Counted from the first letter of the stretch, positions 32,636-41,943 are shown. The stretch: 64,000 bases of DNA from JBEKTW01 sp963727845 (GCA_963727845.1 CAVSHI010000003.1:1227878-1291877); one strand, 5' to 3'. The notes: generated by a model from the sequence alone, not told the origin. Numbers and translations are program-made.

Positions 32636-32998
32636 GTGGTAATCCCGTTGCCAGTCGTTTTCAGGAAACATACTGCTTTGTGGAAGCATGGATGGGGATT
32701 GCTTTCCCTTCTGCTCGCCTTCAACTATTTTTCCTTCAGAGTTGAGCTATTCAGTGATGAAGACGAACAGAATCATCCCGTTACCGACCCGGGTACCCAT
32801 CAAACGGCATTCTCCCCTTCATCGGTCAATTGGGAAACGTTCGACAAGGATAATGCGCCGAAAGCGATCACCGTCCGGGCCGACGTACAAATCGAGTTAT
32901 TTTCCATCGTTCAATGCCCCGTCAAGATTTCCAGACACAACTACCAGCCCGATCAACCCATCCGCGATAAATCTCCACCCATAAACCTTCTGCCATAG
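32636..32998 (+). CDS. Mini-protein of the ELFS-DEDEQNHPV family, upstream of a TonB receptor (copy 2)
   Basis: The 120-residue protein has the same layout as the one at 25361: basic N-terminus, hydrophobic anchor (HGWGLLSLLLAFNYFSF), RVELFSDEDEQNHPVTDPG, HQTAFSPSSVNWETF-DKDNAPKAITV, and a tail ending RDKSPPINLL. The core of about 50 residues is nearly identical between the two copies, while both ends and the intergenic DNA have diverged, which indicates selection on the core. The GTG at 32636 is inferred from the promoter position. The TonB receptor at 33282 follows. A periplasm-facing cation-binding companion of the receptor is a reasonable hypothesis. Confidence 0.72.
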   Translation: MVIPLPVVFRKHTALWKHGWGLLSLLLAFNYFSFRVELFSDEDEQNHPVTDPGTHQTAFSPSSVNWETFDKDNAPKAITVRADVQIELFSIVQCPVKISRHNYQPDQPIRDKSPPINLLP

Positions 32999-33281
32999 TA
33001 TCACCGGCCTCGCAGCGCTGGATTGCCGGCGCTCGAGTTTTCCCGAGGGAACACATCGGATTTCTCTTGGATCCGTTCTTTTGCAAGTATTGCCATGTCG
33101 TTGTTGCCTGCTGATCAGCTCTTTTCTGTCGAGACCGTGAACAACAACGGCCTGATGTTCAAGTATTTGGAGGGGTGTGGCAGCCCTTGATCACCCCAAA
33201 GGGCAAAGCGTGCACAAGAATGGATGAAGCTGAAGGATTCACTAATGATACTCAATCAAAACAGAGAGAAGGTCTATCACT

Positions 33282-35441
33282 ATGAAAAACATTGTCTCAA
33301 TAATAGCATTGTCACTACTGTGCATCCAGGTGTCGCAGTCCCAGCGGACGGACACGCTAACGTACAAGTACCACGAAATTGTCATTTCGGCGTCGAGGAT
33401 GGGCATACCGCTCGGATCAACGCCGATTTCGACAAGCATCGTCGATTCTCAGGCGCTGAATTCTATGCCTCGATCCGCCGGGATTGAAGAACCGCTCAAG
33501 CTCGTCCCCGGCGTCAAGGTGGATAACCAGGCCGACGGGGAACGGGTTCACATGTCTATACGCGGTCAGGGGATTCTCACGGAAGTGGGGATCCGAAGCA
33601 TCAAAGTCCTGCTCGATGAATTGCCGATTACTGATCCGACAGGGTTCGCACCGGACTTTTTCGATGTTGACCTGAATACGGTGAGCCGGATCGAAGTCCT
33701 CCGCGGGCCGGCGGCATCGCTGTATGGAGGCGGCGCTGCGGGAGGGATCATTAATATCATGACGCAAAACGCGCCCAATACACCCTTGTTCGGAGAAGTA
33801 TCATCCACCGAAGGCTTCAACGGTGCCAAAACAACCAATATGGCCGCGAACTATGGGGGAAACATGAGCTATTGGAAAAATTACGGTATCTTCGGCGGAA
33901 ACGTCAACGACGTGAACTACCGTCTGTCGTTCTCACGGACGGGCGGCGAGGGCTACCGAGTCCACACGCACTTCTGGGAGGATAACGTCTATGCCAAGGC
34001 CACCTACACGCCGAGCTCGGATTTCGAGGTGACGCCTATTTTCTCGTGGACGGACACATACCATGAAAACCCGGAGGGTCTTAGCCTGGCGCAGTACAAC
34101 CAGGACCCGACGCTGCCCAATGATGACGCCGTGCCGTACAACGAACATATGGAAATGTACCGGACGACGGAAGGCGTCACCGGCCTTTATCGGATTCTCG
34201 AAGGTCATGAGCTGCGTTTCAACGCCTTCGTAAAGCAATCGACGTACATCGAAGCGAACAATCACGTCTTCGACCACCAGCTGCTCTCAACGCCGGGAAT
34301 GACGCTCCAGTACACGTATTCGTACGGCCAGCCCGACGACCAGATCAGGAACAAAGCGAGTATCGGCACGGACCTGCAGTGGCAGACGAACAACGAGCAC
34401 CTTAACCCGAACTTCCACTCGTACGAAGGTGACTCGGTCCTGGCACGCCAGCAGATCTGGCAGCGGGGAATCGGGGTATTCCTGATCGATAATGTTGAGC
34501 TTGGCCGCGATTGGGGATTCATGGGGAGCGTGCGGCTCGATAACATCCACAACGAGCTGACCGACCAGGTTGTTACCGATACACCAAACAATTCTGGGAG
34601 CGCTGATTTCTCGAATGTCACCGGAAGACTCGGCCTTACATATTCCCCCCTCCGGGAAATGACGCTGTACGGCAGCTGGGGGCAGGGCTTCATCCCGCCG
34701 TCGACGGACGAACTCATCACGAATCCGAACAATCCGCCCCATTACGGTGGCTTCAACTCTAACCTCGCAGCAGCAACGTCCAACAGCTACGAGATTGGAG
34801 CAAGGGGCATACTGAATGAAAATATTAACTATGAAGCGACCGGTTTCTACATGATGACAAAGAACGATTTCGACCGGTACCGGCTGCCCGGCTTCGGCAA
34901 TGGTGAGGAAGGAACGTTCTACAAAAACATCGGAGCAACCAAAAGGTACGGGCTGGAGCTGTCGGCGGATTATGAACCGGTCAAATGTTTCGGCCTCCAG
35001 GTGGCGTACACGTATTCTCACTTCACATATAATATTGATTCGCCGATCCCCATCATCATGGATGATACGTCGGATCATCGGGCAATCCAAAACGGGAACT
35101 GGTTGCCAAACTGTCCCCAGCATCAGCTTATGCTCGATGTGCGGTACGATATCGTACCACGGCTCGGCATCGGACTGAGTTCGGAGACGTTGAGCAAGAC
35201 GTACATCGACGGCGCGAATAAGGAGTCGGAAGCTGCTGCCGGCTATACGCTCATCCATGCCCGCCTCGTATACCACTGGAGCTTCTCAGGAATGGGCGGC
35301 GATTTGACGGCGCAGGGGCGCAACCTCGGCAACACGAAATATGTGGCGTTTACTGAGCCCGACAGCGGCGGAAATTCATATCAGCCGGGGGCGGGAAGAG
35401 AAATTTTCGTCGGGTTGAAGATACGACTCGGGGAAAAGTGA
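33282..35441 (+). CDS. TonB-dependent outer-membrane receptor
   Basis: The 719-residue protein has a signal peptide (to about SQS). A TonB-box-like start (HEIVISASRM) follows, then a plug with TLTYK...LGSTPISTSIVDSQALNSM, KLVPGVKVDNQADG, MSIRGQGILTEVG and RIEVLRGPAASLYGGGAAGG. The barrel ends GREIFVGLKIRL. Unlike the other receptors here it has no N-terminal regulatory-like domain. This plain FepA/CirA-like layout is used for siderophores, metals or other small ligands. It follows the mini-protein at 32636 after 283 bp and is followed by a terminator at 35503. Confidence 0.93.
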   Translation: MKNIVSIIALSLLCIQVSQSQRTDTLTYKYHEIVISASRMGIPLGSTPISTSIVDSQALNSMPRSAGIEEPLKLVPGVKVDNQADGERVHMSIRGQGILTEVGIRSIKVLLDELPITDPTGFAPDFFDVDLNTVSRIEVLRGPAASLYGGGAAGGIINIMTQNAPNTPLFGEVSSTEGFNGAKTTNMAANYGGNMSYWKNYGIFGGNVNDVNYRLSFSRTGGEGYRVHTHFWEDNVYAKATYTPSSDFEVTPIFSWTDTYHENPEGLSLAQYNQDPTLPNDDAVPYNEHMEMYRTTEGVTGLYRILEGHELRFNAFVKQSTYIEANNHVFDHQLLSTPGMTLQYTYSYGQPDDQIRNKASIGTDLQWQTNNEHLNPNFHSYEGDSVLARQQIWQRGIGVFLIDNVELGRDWGFMGSVRLDNIHNELTDQVVTDTPNNSGSADFSNVTGRLGLTYSPLREMTLYGSWGQGFIPPSTDELITNPNNPPHYGGFNSNLAAATSNSYEIGARGILNENINYEATGFYMMTKNDFDRYRLPGFGNGEEGTFYKNIGATKRYGLELSADYEPVKCFGLQVAYTYSHFTYNIDSPIPIIMDDTSDHRAIQNGNWLPNCPQHQLMLDVRYDIVPRLGIGLSSETLSKTYIDGANKESEAAAGYTLIHARLVYHWSFSGMGGDLTAQGRNLGNTKYVAFTEPDSGGNSYQPGAGREIFVGLKIRLGEK

Positions 35442-35502
35442 TTTCTCCAATCATGTAACACGCCTCTGTTATATACTGTCTTTCAGGTTCAGGAAAGTCC
35501 GG

Positions 35503-35530
35503 GGCCCGCAAAACACCGCGGGCCTTTTCT
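35503..35530 (+). terminator. Rho-independent terminator after the TonB receptor
   Basis: GGCCCGC-8 nt-GCGGGCC followed by TTTTCTTT, about 60 bp beyond the receptor stop. A -10-like TATATT at 35611 follows and may belong to the efflux operon promoter. Confidence 0.85.
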
Positions 35531-35785
35531 TTCGACTCCCGGTTTCTCCGGGAAATACAAGGAGTCGAATCCCGGGTACGGAGTGTCGAAACAAATCCGT
35601 TGATATTTCGTATATTATAACTTGTGAACTTCATTGCGGAACGCAGTTTTTTCCACAATCCCATTACGTGAGGGCAATTAAACAATTCTGACGGTTTCGG
35701 TGTCCAACTAAAAAGGCGAGTCATGCCCTCTTTTGATGGAGGAGACATTTTTGCCCATTTTTGAGTTCAACCATAGGGTCTTACA

Positions 35786-37321
35786 ATGATGAAAATGTTG
35801 AAGAAGAAAGTAGTTATTTCAAGCGCGGCAGCCCTGGTGCTTGCAATTGCGGTTTATTTCATTTTCCTGGGAAGCAGCACGCGGAAGTACGATTTCCGGT
35901 TTGACAAGGTGACGAAAGGCGATATCAATGTTCTTGTGACCACCACGGGATCGATTAATGCCGTTGTCTCGGTCGATGTCGGAACACAGGTTTCCGGAAT
36001 CATTTCGAATCTCTATGCCGATTTTAACTCTGTTGTCAAAGAAGGCCAAGTGATCGCACGAATTGACACCACGTTTCTTGCGCAGTCGGTGAACGATGCC
36101 GAGGCTTCCCTGGAGGGTGCGAAAGCGAAAGCAGCTGACAGCAAGAGAACGCTCGACCGTGAGACGGCCCTTCTCGCTAAAGGCCTCGACTCACAGGCCA
36201 ACTACGATGCAGCCCTGACAGCCGACGAAACGAACCAGGCGGCATTGAAATCGGCCGTTGCAACTCTTGACCGCGCGAAGATCAATCTCGCCTACGCGAC
36301 CATCACGGCCCCTATCAGCGGTGTTGTGATCAACCGCGCGGTGAATGTCGGGAACACCGTTGCGGCGAGTTTCTCGTCCCCCCTTCTTTACACCATTGTC
36401 AACGACCTCACGAAAATGCAGGTCTGGACCACCGTGGATGAATCGGATATCGGGATGATCAGCCTCGGTCAGACCGCTGAATTCACGGTCGATGCGTATC
36501 CGGACCAGAAGTTCAAGGGCGTCGTATCTCAGATTCGCCTGGCCCCGGTGACAATCCAGAACGTTGTGAACTACACCGTTGTCCTCGATGTGGATAATCA
36601 CGAGCTGAAGCTCATGCCGGGGATGACTGCGAATGTCAACATCGGCGTGGCGAGCGCTCACGATGTTCTGAAAGTCTCTAACTTGGCGCTGAGGTTCCAA
36701 CCCCCGGGCGACCTTGTTGACTCGACGAAACTTCAAGCTCAGCGGGAGGCATTTCTCGCGCGAGGCGGAGACAGCTCACTTGCTGGAGCCGCAGGCCGCT
36801 CAGCCGTGGATAGCGCCGGCAGAGGGGCGGGGGCGCAGGGACACGAAGGGCATGGTAATTTTGGAGCAATTCGCGATTCCATCCAAGCAGTTCATGGCGG
36901 GAAATTGAATCAGGAAGAGCTCCGGGCTGAAATGGGCAAGTACTTCGGGAGAAATCGGGCATCCCAGCAAACTATCGTCGCCCCTGCGAACAAAAATGGT
37001 TCTGCCCAGTCAGCCACAGGAGCCATGAAGTTCGGTATAACAAACATCTATCCCGAGTTTCAAAAAAGTCCGTACGTGCCGCAACATCAAGCCGGAAGGG
37101 CAAGAGTCTGGATTCTTAACGCTCAGAGGAAGCTGGAACCCGTCTTCGTACGCACAGGAGTCACCGATGGCAGGTACACGGAGATTACCACCAGTAATTT
37201 GAAGCCGGGCGACCAGATCGTTCTCGGTGCGACATCAAACTCGGATGTTGCGCAGACGTCGAGCCCGCTTACCGGCGGCGGACAACAGCAACGACCCGGC
37301 GGCCCGGGAGGCTTCCGATGA
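35786..37321 (+). CDS. Periplasmic adaptor protein of a MacAB-type efflux system
   Basis: The 511-residue HlyD/MacA-family adaptor has an N-terminal membrane anchor (about residues 9-28). It contains the lipoyl half motif VDVGTQVSGIISNLYADFNS, a coiled-coil hairpin (QSVNDAEASLEGAKAKAADS...ATLDRAKINL), IRAPISG-like TITAPISGVVINR, and a beta-barrel (VDESDIGMISLGQTAEF). Typical MacA proteins are about 370-400 residues. The excess comes from a Gly/Ala/Ser-rich insertion of about 100 residues (roughly 310-410, including GGDSSLAGAAGRSA). It links the inner-membrane MacB pair encoded downstream to an outer-membrane channel. Its stop overlaps the next ATG by 4 bp. Confidence 0.92.
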   Translation: MMKMLKKKVVISSAAALVLAIAVYFIFLGSSTRKYDFRFDKVTKGDINVLVTTTGSINAVVSVDVGTQVSGIISNLYADFNSVVKEGQVIARIDTTFLAQSVNDAEASLEGAKAKAADSKRTLDRETALLAKGLDSQANYDAALTADETNQAALKSAVATLDRAKINLAYATITAPISGVVINRAVNVGNTVAASFSSPLLYTIVNDLTKMQVWTTVDESDIGMISLGQTAEFTVDAYPDQKFKGVVSQIRLAPVTIQNVVNYTVVLDVDNHELKLMPGMTANVNIGVASAHDVLKVSNLALRFQPPGDLVDSTKLQAQREAFLARGGDSSLAGAAGRSAVDSAGRGAGAQGHEGHGNFGAIRDSIQAVHGGKLNQEELRAEMGKYFGRNRASQQTIVAPANKNGSAQSATGAMKFGITNIYPEFQKSPYVPQHQAGRARVWILNAQRKLEPVFVRTGVTDGRYTEITTSNLKPGDQIVLGATSNSDVAQTSSPLTGGGQQQRPGGPGGFR

Positions 37322-38094
37322 TCGGTCAACAGACCGCCGGAAGCAATGGACAGCTTATACAAATCGACCATCTTGCCAAGACGTACATGCTGGGTGAGGT
37401 TGAAGTGCACGCTCTTCGCGGCGTTTCTACCGTGGTCTCACGGGGTGAATTCGTCGCCATCATGGGAGCGTCAGGCTCCGGCAAATCGACCTTCATGAAT
37501 ATCCTCGGGTGCCTCGATAAGCCGACAAAGGGTTTATACATTCTTGAGAGCATCGATGTCAGCAAGCTGACACGGGATGAGCTTGCACACATCCGGAATC
37601 TGAAAATCGGCTTCGTGTTCCAGGGCTTCAATCTTCTTTCAAGGACGTCGGCGATTGAAAACGTCGAACTTCCCCTGCTCTATGGCTCCACATCAAACAA
37701 GGACCGCCACCAACGGGCCGTCAAAGCCCTTGACATGGTTGGTTTGGGCGATAGAGTCCATCATTACCCCAATCAGCTTTCCGGCGGTCAACAGCAAAGA
37801 GTTGCCATTGCGCGGGCGCTGGTGAATGACCCGAGCATCGTCCTGGCCGACGAACCTACGGGCAACCTCGATAGCCGCACGAGCGTGGAAGTCATGGGGA
37901 TCTTCCAGGAACTGAACAACAAAGGGATCACAATCATACTCGTAACCCACGAACCGGATATCGCCCAGTTCGCGAAGCGGCATATTGTCTTCCGCGACGG
38001 AAGGATCAAATCGGATAAAATCAACCCGAGTCCGAGATCTGCCGCCGAGGTTCTCGCCGATCTGCCCATGATCGATGAAGAGGTGGAAGAATGA
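37318..38094 (+). CDS. MacB-type ABC transporter ATPase subunit
   Basis: The 258-residue protein has a full ABC ATPase core: Walker A GASGSGKST (about residues 50-58), Q-loop FVFQGFNLL, signature LSGGQQQRVAIARAL, Walker B IVLADEPTGNLDS, and the H-loop LVTHEPDIA. It belongs to the LolD/MacB/FtsE class that powers mechanotransmission rather than classic transport. The gene overlaps both its neighbours by 4 bp, adaptor upstream and permease downstream. In canonical MacB the ATPase and permease are fused; here they are separate genes. Confidence 0.96.
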   Translation: MIGQQTAGSNGQLIQIDHLAKTYMLGEVEVHALRGVSTVVSRGEFVAIMGASGSGKSTFMNILGCLDKPTKGLYILESIDVSKLTRDELAHIRNLKIGFVFQGFNLLSRTSAIENVELPLLYGSTSNKDRHQRAVKALDMVGLGDRVHHYPNQLSGGQQQRVAIARALVNDPSIVLADEPTGNLDSRTSVEVMGIFQELNNKGITIILVTHEPDIAQFAKRHIVFRDGRIKSDKINPSPRSAAEVLADLPMIDEEVEE

Positions 38095-39308
38095 AAATTA
38101 TGAATATCCTGTTGTCGGCGTTCCGGGCCCTTCAGCGGAACAAGATGAGATCGTTCCTGACGATGCTGGGAATCATTATCGGTGTCGCCGCAGTTATCGC
38201 GATGCTTGCCATCGGACAGGGGGCGCAGTATTCGGTGGAGCAGCAGATCAACGCGCTGGGTACAAATGTTCTCATCGTGTTGCCAGGCTCACAACAGACA
38301 GGCCGTATTTCTCAGGGCGCCGGGTCCATCACGACCCTCACCGAAGATGACGCCAATGCAATCCAGAGGGAATGCCCTGCGGTCGGTCTGATTTCGCCGG
38401 GAACCCGAGCGGGCGGGCAGGTCATCGCCGGCAATTTGAATTGGGCGACCAGCGTCGAAGGGACGGGAACAGATTACCTCGATATCCGGAAATGGGGAAT
38501 TGAGTACGGCGATTTCTACACCGATCAGGATGTAAAAGCGGCCGCGAAGGTGTGTATCCTTGGAAAAACAGTGGCGGATGCTTTGTTTCCCGATGCCAGT
38601 CCGGTCGGGCAAAGCGTCCGGATCCGCAACGTACCCTGTAAGGTGCTGGGTGTGTTGACAAAGAAAGGGCAGAACGCCATGGGACAGGATCAGGATGATA
38701 TCATTCTGGCTCCGTGGACGACAGTGAAAAGAAGGCTGACATGGTTCCCATACCTGCGCCAGATACTCGTATCCGCAACAAGTCCGGGCAATATCCCGGT
38801 CGCGCAGACCCAGATCACAGAGCTTTTGAGAATGCGACATAAGATCGCACCGTACGACCCGGATGATTTCACAATACGAAACCAGGCCGACCTTGCCACG
38901 GCGGCCACTGCAACCACGGGGATTCTCACCATCCTTCTTGCAAGTATAGCTTCAGTGTCTTTACTTGTAGGCGGGATCGGCATCATGAACATCATGCTTG
39001 TGTCTGTGACGGAACGTACGAGGGAAATCGGGATTCGTATGTCCATCGGAGCCCGGGGACGGGATATTCTTACTCAATTTCTGATCGAAGCTCTTGTACT
39101 GAGTCTCCTCGGTGGGACTACCGGCATCATCCTCGGAGTTGTGGGCTCGTCCGCCATTTCTCATCTTGCGAAGTGGCCCACGATCATCACCGCTTTCTCG
39201 ATTATTCTCTCATTCGGATTTTCAATCGCCATTGGGATCTTTTTCGGGTTCTACCCGGCGAGAAAAGCAGCGATGCTGAATCCCATCGACGCGCTGCGGT
39301 ACGAGTAA
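38091..39308 (+). CDS. MacB/FtsX-type ABC permease
   Basis: The 405-residue protein has one N-terminal helix (MRSFLTMLGIIIGVAAVIAM) and a large periplasmic domain of about 220 residues (MacB_PCD type). Three C-terminal helices form the FtsX domain, with VGGIGIMNIMLVSVTERTRE and the ending GFYPARKAAMLNPIDALRYE. This is the mechanotransmission permease partner of the preceding ATPase. The likely substrates are lipids, peptides or small toxic compounds; the sequence does not say which. It completes the three-gene operon; no outer-membrane TolC-like gene is in the window. Confidence 0.95.
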   Translation: MKIMNILLSAFRALQRNKMRSFLTMLGIIIGVAAVIAMLAIGQGAQYSVEQQINALGTNVLIVLPGSQQTGRISQGAGSITTLTEDDANAIQRECPAVGLISPGTRAGGQVIAGNLNWATSVEGTGTDYLDIRKWGIEYGDFYTDQDVKAAAKVCILGKTVADALFPDASPVGQSVRIRNVPCKVLGVLTKKGQNAMGQDQDDIILAPWTTVKRRLTWFPYLRQILVSATSPGNIPVAQTQITELLRMRHKIAPYDPDDFTIRNQADLATAATATTGILTILLASIASVSLLVGGIGIMNIMLVSVTERTREIGIRMSIGARGRDILTQFLIEALVLSLLGGTTGIILGVVGSSAISHLAKWPTIITAFSIILSFGFSIAIGIFFGFYPARKAAMLNPIDALRYE

Positions 39309-39408
39309 AGAGAACATCAAGGGAAACGCGTCCCCCGGACGCTCCGCAACAAGACTGCACCATGGTATTGATGTAAAGTTATTGGAAACAATCAAAGGAC
39401 TATAGCCA

Positions 39409-39987
39409 ATGAAGAACCATCTGCGTTCCGTATTCATCATGCTTATTCTTCTGGGAGTCATCATATCACTCCCGTCGAACGAGGCAGTTGCACAACGAAG
39501 AAGAAATGAGCGAAGAGAATTCCGGGCAGAACGCCGACGCGAATATGTCATCGCAAGCTTGCCGCGCGAGCATGATAGGATTCTTGTTCGCGGGAAAGAG
39601 TATTTCTATGCCCACGGTGTTTTCTACCGGACATCCCCGCGCGGTTATATCATCGTCGCTGCACCGATCGGTGCACGGGTGAAGGTCCTGCCGGAAGGAT
39701 ACAGCAGCATCACCGTCGGTGTTGGACCGCTTTTCTTCCACTATGGAACATATTATCGATACAACCCGGTCGAGAAAGATTACGTAATCGTGAATCAGGC
39801 GGGAAGCGATACGGCGGCTGCAGCGCCACAAACCCTCGATAAGATCGAATTTGTTGACGGCACCTCCATGGAGGGAACGTTCATCGGGGGAACGAAAAGC
39901 GTCGTCCAATTTGAAGTCAACGGGGAAGTCAAGGAATATCCGCTGGAGCAGGTCGTTTCAGTTACTTTCGCACCGCCGGCACAATAA
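39409..39987 (+). CDS. DUF6515-like exported protein
   Basis: The 192-residue protein has a signal peptide (to about AVAQ) and an Arg/Glu-rich stretch (RRRNERREFRAERRREY). The core is GKEYFYAHGVFYR, GYIIVAAPIGARVKVLPEGY, VGPLFFHYGTYYRYNP. The YYxxxVFYR...YVVVxAPxGAxVxxLPxGY pattern is that of DUF6515, a widespread periplasmic domain of unknown function. A C-terminal region of about 60 residues (TLDKIEFVDGTSMEGTFIGG...) looks like a small beta domain. It follows the efflux operon after 100 bp and may be independent of it. Confidence 0.75.
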   Translation: MKNHLRSVFIMLILLGVIISLPSNEAVAQRRRNERREFRAERRREYVIASLPREHDRILVRGKEYFYAHGVFYRTSPRGYIIVAAPIGARVKVLPEGYSSITVGVGPLFFHYGTYYRYNPVEKDYVIVNQAGSDTAAAAPQTLDKIEFVDGTSMEGTFIGGTKSVVQFEVNGEVKEYPLEQVVSVTFAPPAQ

Positions 39988-40078
39988 AAATCCGGCGCAA
40001 TCGTTAAACCGCCTGATCGAATTCGCCGTCCGGCATAACGGAGGCGAACAGAAATGAGCGACGAAGAATCTTCTGCAC

Positions 40079-40906
40079 ATGGAGAGGACAAAACTCACAA
40101 CGATCGGTTATTTTCTCCTTCTGGGCTGTTGCACCATCCTTGCCCAGGAGTATCTTGTCCCCCGGCCGGGCAGAACGCCCGGCGTCAGTTTCCTGCCATC
40201 GGCCCCCCCTCGAACCGAGACAGCGCTCAAACAACCATACATTAGAAAAGCCGGAGAGCGCGGCCCGATCACGCTGTGGGTCGTCGATGGTTCCTTTATA
40301 CGCACGAACGTAGACGAAGAATTCACAAATTTCGGGCAGCACCATGTCTTTGATTTCATCCCCGGCAACGAATTCTGGCTTGACAGGGAAGCGGTGGAGG
40401 ATGAACAGCAGTTCTACATCGCTCATCTTGTTGTCGAGTTCGGCCTGATGGAGCGGGGCGCATCGTACGACTCGGCGCTTGAGGCGGGCGATCGCGCGGA
40501 GCTGACCGAGCGGCGAAAAACTACCGACCTGAAAACCCTCACAGGCGACAACGGGTTGCCGGACCCTGCCAACGCACACGCCGCTCTCTGGAAGAAACTG
40601 GAATCGGGCACGGAAGTGTGGATCGTCAATGGACGCCTGGTGCGCAGCGGGTTCGATGTTGACTTTACGGAAGGCGGACATGGATTCGTGTACGAGTTCA
40701 TTCCCCGTCGCGAGGTGTGGATCGATAACGATGTCGTCGAATCGGAGCGCCCGTATATTCTTCTGCATGAATTACATGAGCGGGGGTTGATGGAACGGGG
40801 ATGGACGTATGACAAAGCACACGCTGACGCGAGCAATCTGGAATCGACTTGCCGCCATCATCCGGACGAGCTCCATCTGTCGCTTGCAAAGGAAGGCTGG
40901 GAGTAA
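40079..40906 (+). CDS. Duplicated-domain protein of unknown function (exported copy)
   Basis: The 275-residue homologue of the 24499 protein carries an N-terminal hydrophobic segment (LTTIGYFLLLGCCTILAQ) typical of a signal peptide, possibly a lipoprotein. The two modules are preserved: ITLWVVDGSFIRTNVDEEFT...PGNEFWLDREAVEDEQQFYIAH and EVWIVNGRLVRSGFDVDFT...PRREVWIDNDVVESERPYILLHEL. The second ends CRHHPDELHLSLAKEGWE, like the other copy. The two homologues share most motif residues but differ in likely location, one cytosolic and one exported. The function is unknown. Confidence 0.75.
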   Translation: MERTKLTTIGYFLLLGCCTILAQEYLVPRPGRTPGVSFLPSAPPRTETALKQPYIRKAGERGPITLWVVDGSFIRTNVDEEFTNFGQHHVFDFIPGNEFWLDREAVEDEQQFYIAHLVVEFGLMERGASYDSALEAGDRAELTERRKTTDLKTLTGDNGLPDPANAHAALWKKLESGTEVWIVNGRLVRSGFDVDFTEGGHGFVYEFIPRREVWIDNDVVESERPYILLHELHERGLMERGWTYDKAHADASNLESTCRHHPDELHLSLAKEGWE

Positions 40907-40952
40907 CGACCCCTCCCTGAATATGAATACCTCGAACGGGATCTAAACGCCA

Positions 40953-41819
40953 ATGGCACATCCGCTGATCATCAAGAAGTACAGGGGCATCGTCTCGTTT
41001 GCCATTCTCCTCGTGGTGATCGAGAAGGTCGCGTGGATCGTGGAGCCGGCGGTGTTTGGAAACCTCATCGACGGCATGATCGATGCCCTGTCGAAGCCTC
41101 CAACGGGTTCGCCCGTGCATCCACTGCTTATCTGGATCGGCGTGTTCGCTGTGAATTCCGGGGTGGGAGCGTTTCGCCGCTCGCGTGATGAACGCGTTTA
41201 CCTCACCATGTATTCCGATATTGCTGCGAACATTGCGTTATCCGCAAAACAACGGGGAGACCCGACCTCGAAAGCAGTTGCCCGGGCGGAGTTGTTCCGG
41301 GAGTACATAGCATTTTTCCAGTACCGCCTCCCGGAGATTATCGAACAGAGCATAGATGTTTTTGGTGCGATGATCGCGCTGGCGTTCCTGGACTGGCGCC
41401 TGTCGGCGACGTGCCTTGCCGTAGCCTTGCCGCTCATGTTCATCCGCCGGCTCAACAGGGAGAAAATAGGCATTCTTCAGAAACAACTTCACGATAAACG
41501 AGAAGGCGTTCATGAGGTGTTTGCCTCGGGAGATCCAGAGCGGATCCGCAGCCACTACGGCGACCTCGCAGGATGGCAGCAGAAGATTGCCAACTGGGGA
41601 GCGTGGAACTTCGGCATTGTGCGTGTATTTCTGCTGGGGATCTTCATCGTGATCCTTTACATCGCGATTGACCTCGATGATTTCAGCACCGGCAACATCT
41701 ATTCTATTGCCGCCTACGTCTGGACATTTGTTACTTCATCGGAGTATCTGCCCGAGCAAATGGATAGCTGGACATCGTTGAAGGACATCTCCCACCGCTT
41801 TTCCGTGGAAGAGGTGTGA
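40953..41819 (+). CDS. Orphan ABC-exporter transmembrane domain
   Basis: The 288-residue protein has six hydrophobic segments and the arrangement of an ABC type-I exporter membrane domain (IVSFAILLVVIEKVAWIVEP, LPEIIEQSIDVFGAMIALAFLDWRLSATCLAV, coupling-like REKIGILQKQLHDKREGVHEVF). It ends shortly after the sixth helix. No Walker A, signature or D-loop is present, and no ATPase gene adjoins it. Such stand-alone six-TM proteins occur in several bacteria and may act without ATP or borrow a separate ATPase. It follows the exported duplicated-domain gene after about 46 bp. Confidence 0.8.
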   Translation: MAHPLIIKKYRGIVSFAILLVVIEKVAWIVEPAVFGNLIDGMIDALSKPPTGSPVHPLLIWIGVFAVNSGVGAFRRSRDERVYLTMYSDIAANIALSAKQRGDPTSKAVARAELFREYIAFFQYRLPEIIEQSIDVFGAMIALAFLDWRLSATCLAVALPLMFIRRLNREKIGILQKQLHDKREGVHEVFASGDPERIRSHYGDLAGWQQKIANWGAWNFGIVRVFLLGIFIVILYIAIDLDDFSTGNIYSIAAYVWTFVTSSEYLPEQMDSWTSLKDISHRFSVEEV

Positions 41820-41914
41820 GATGCATTGTGGGGGATCACTCCAAACGGTGACAAGACTCGCGCAATGAGAACGAACATCGACCTCCATTTTCCCCGACCT
41901 GGCGTTGTCCATTT

Positions 41915-41943
41915 TTGACATTATCCCGATAAATGATTACCAT
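41915..41943 (+). promoter_or_regulatory. Sigma70-type promoter of the M13 peptidase gene
   Basis: TTGACA - 17 nt - TACCAT, about 125 bp before the ATG at 42069. Confidence 0.65.

Noticed and set aside
33224..33487. 87-codon frame overlapping the start of the 33282 receptor
   Set aside because: It runs into the receptor signal peptide and plug in another frame and lacks domain character.
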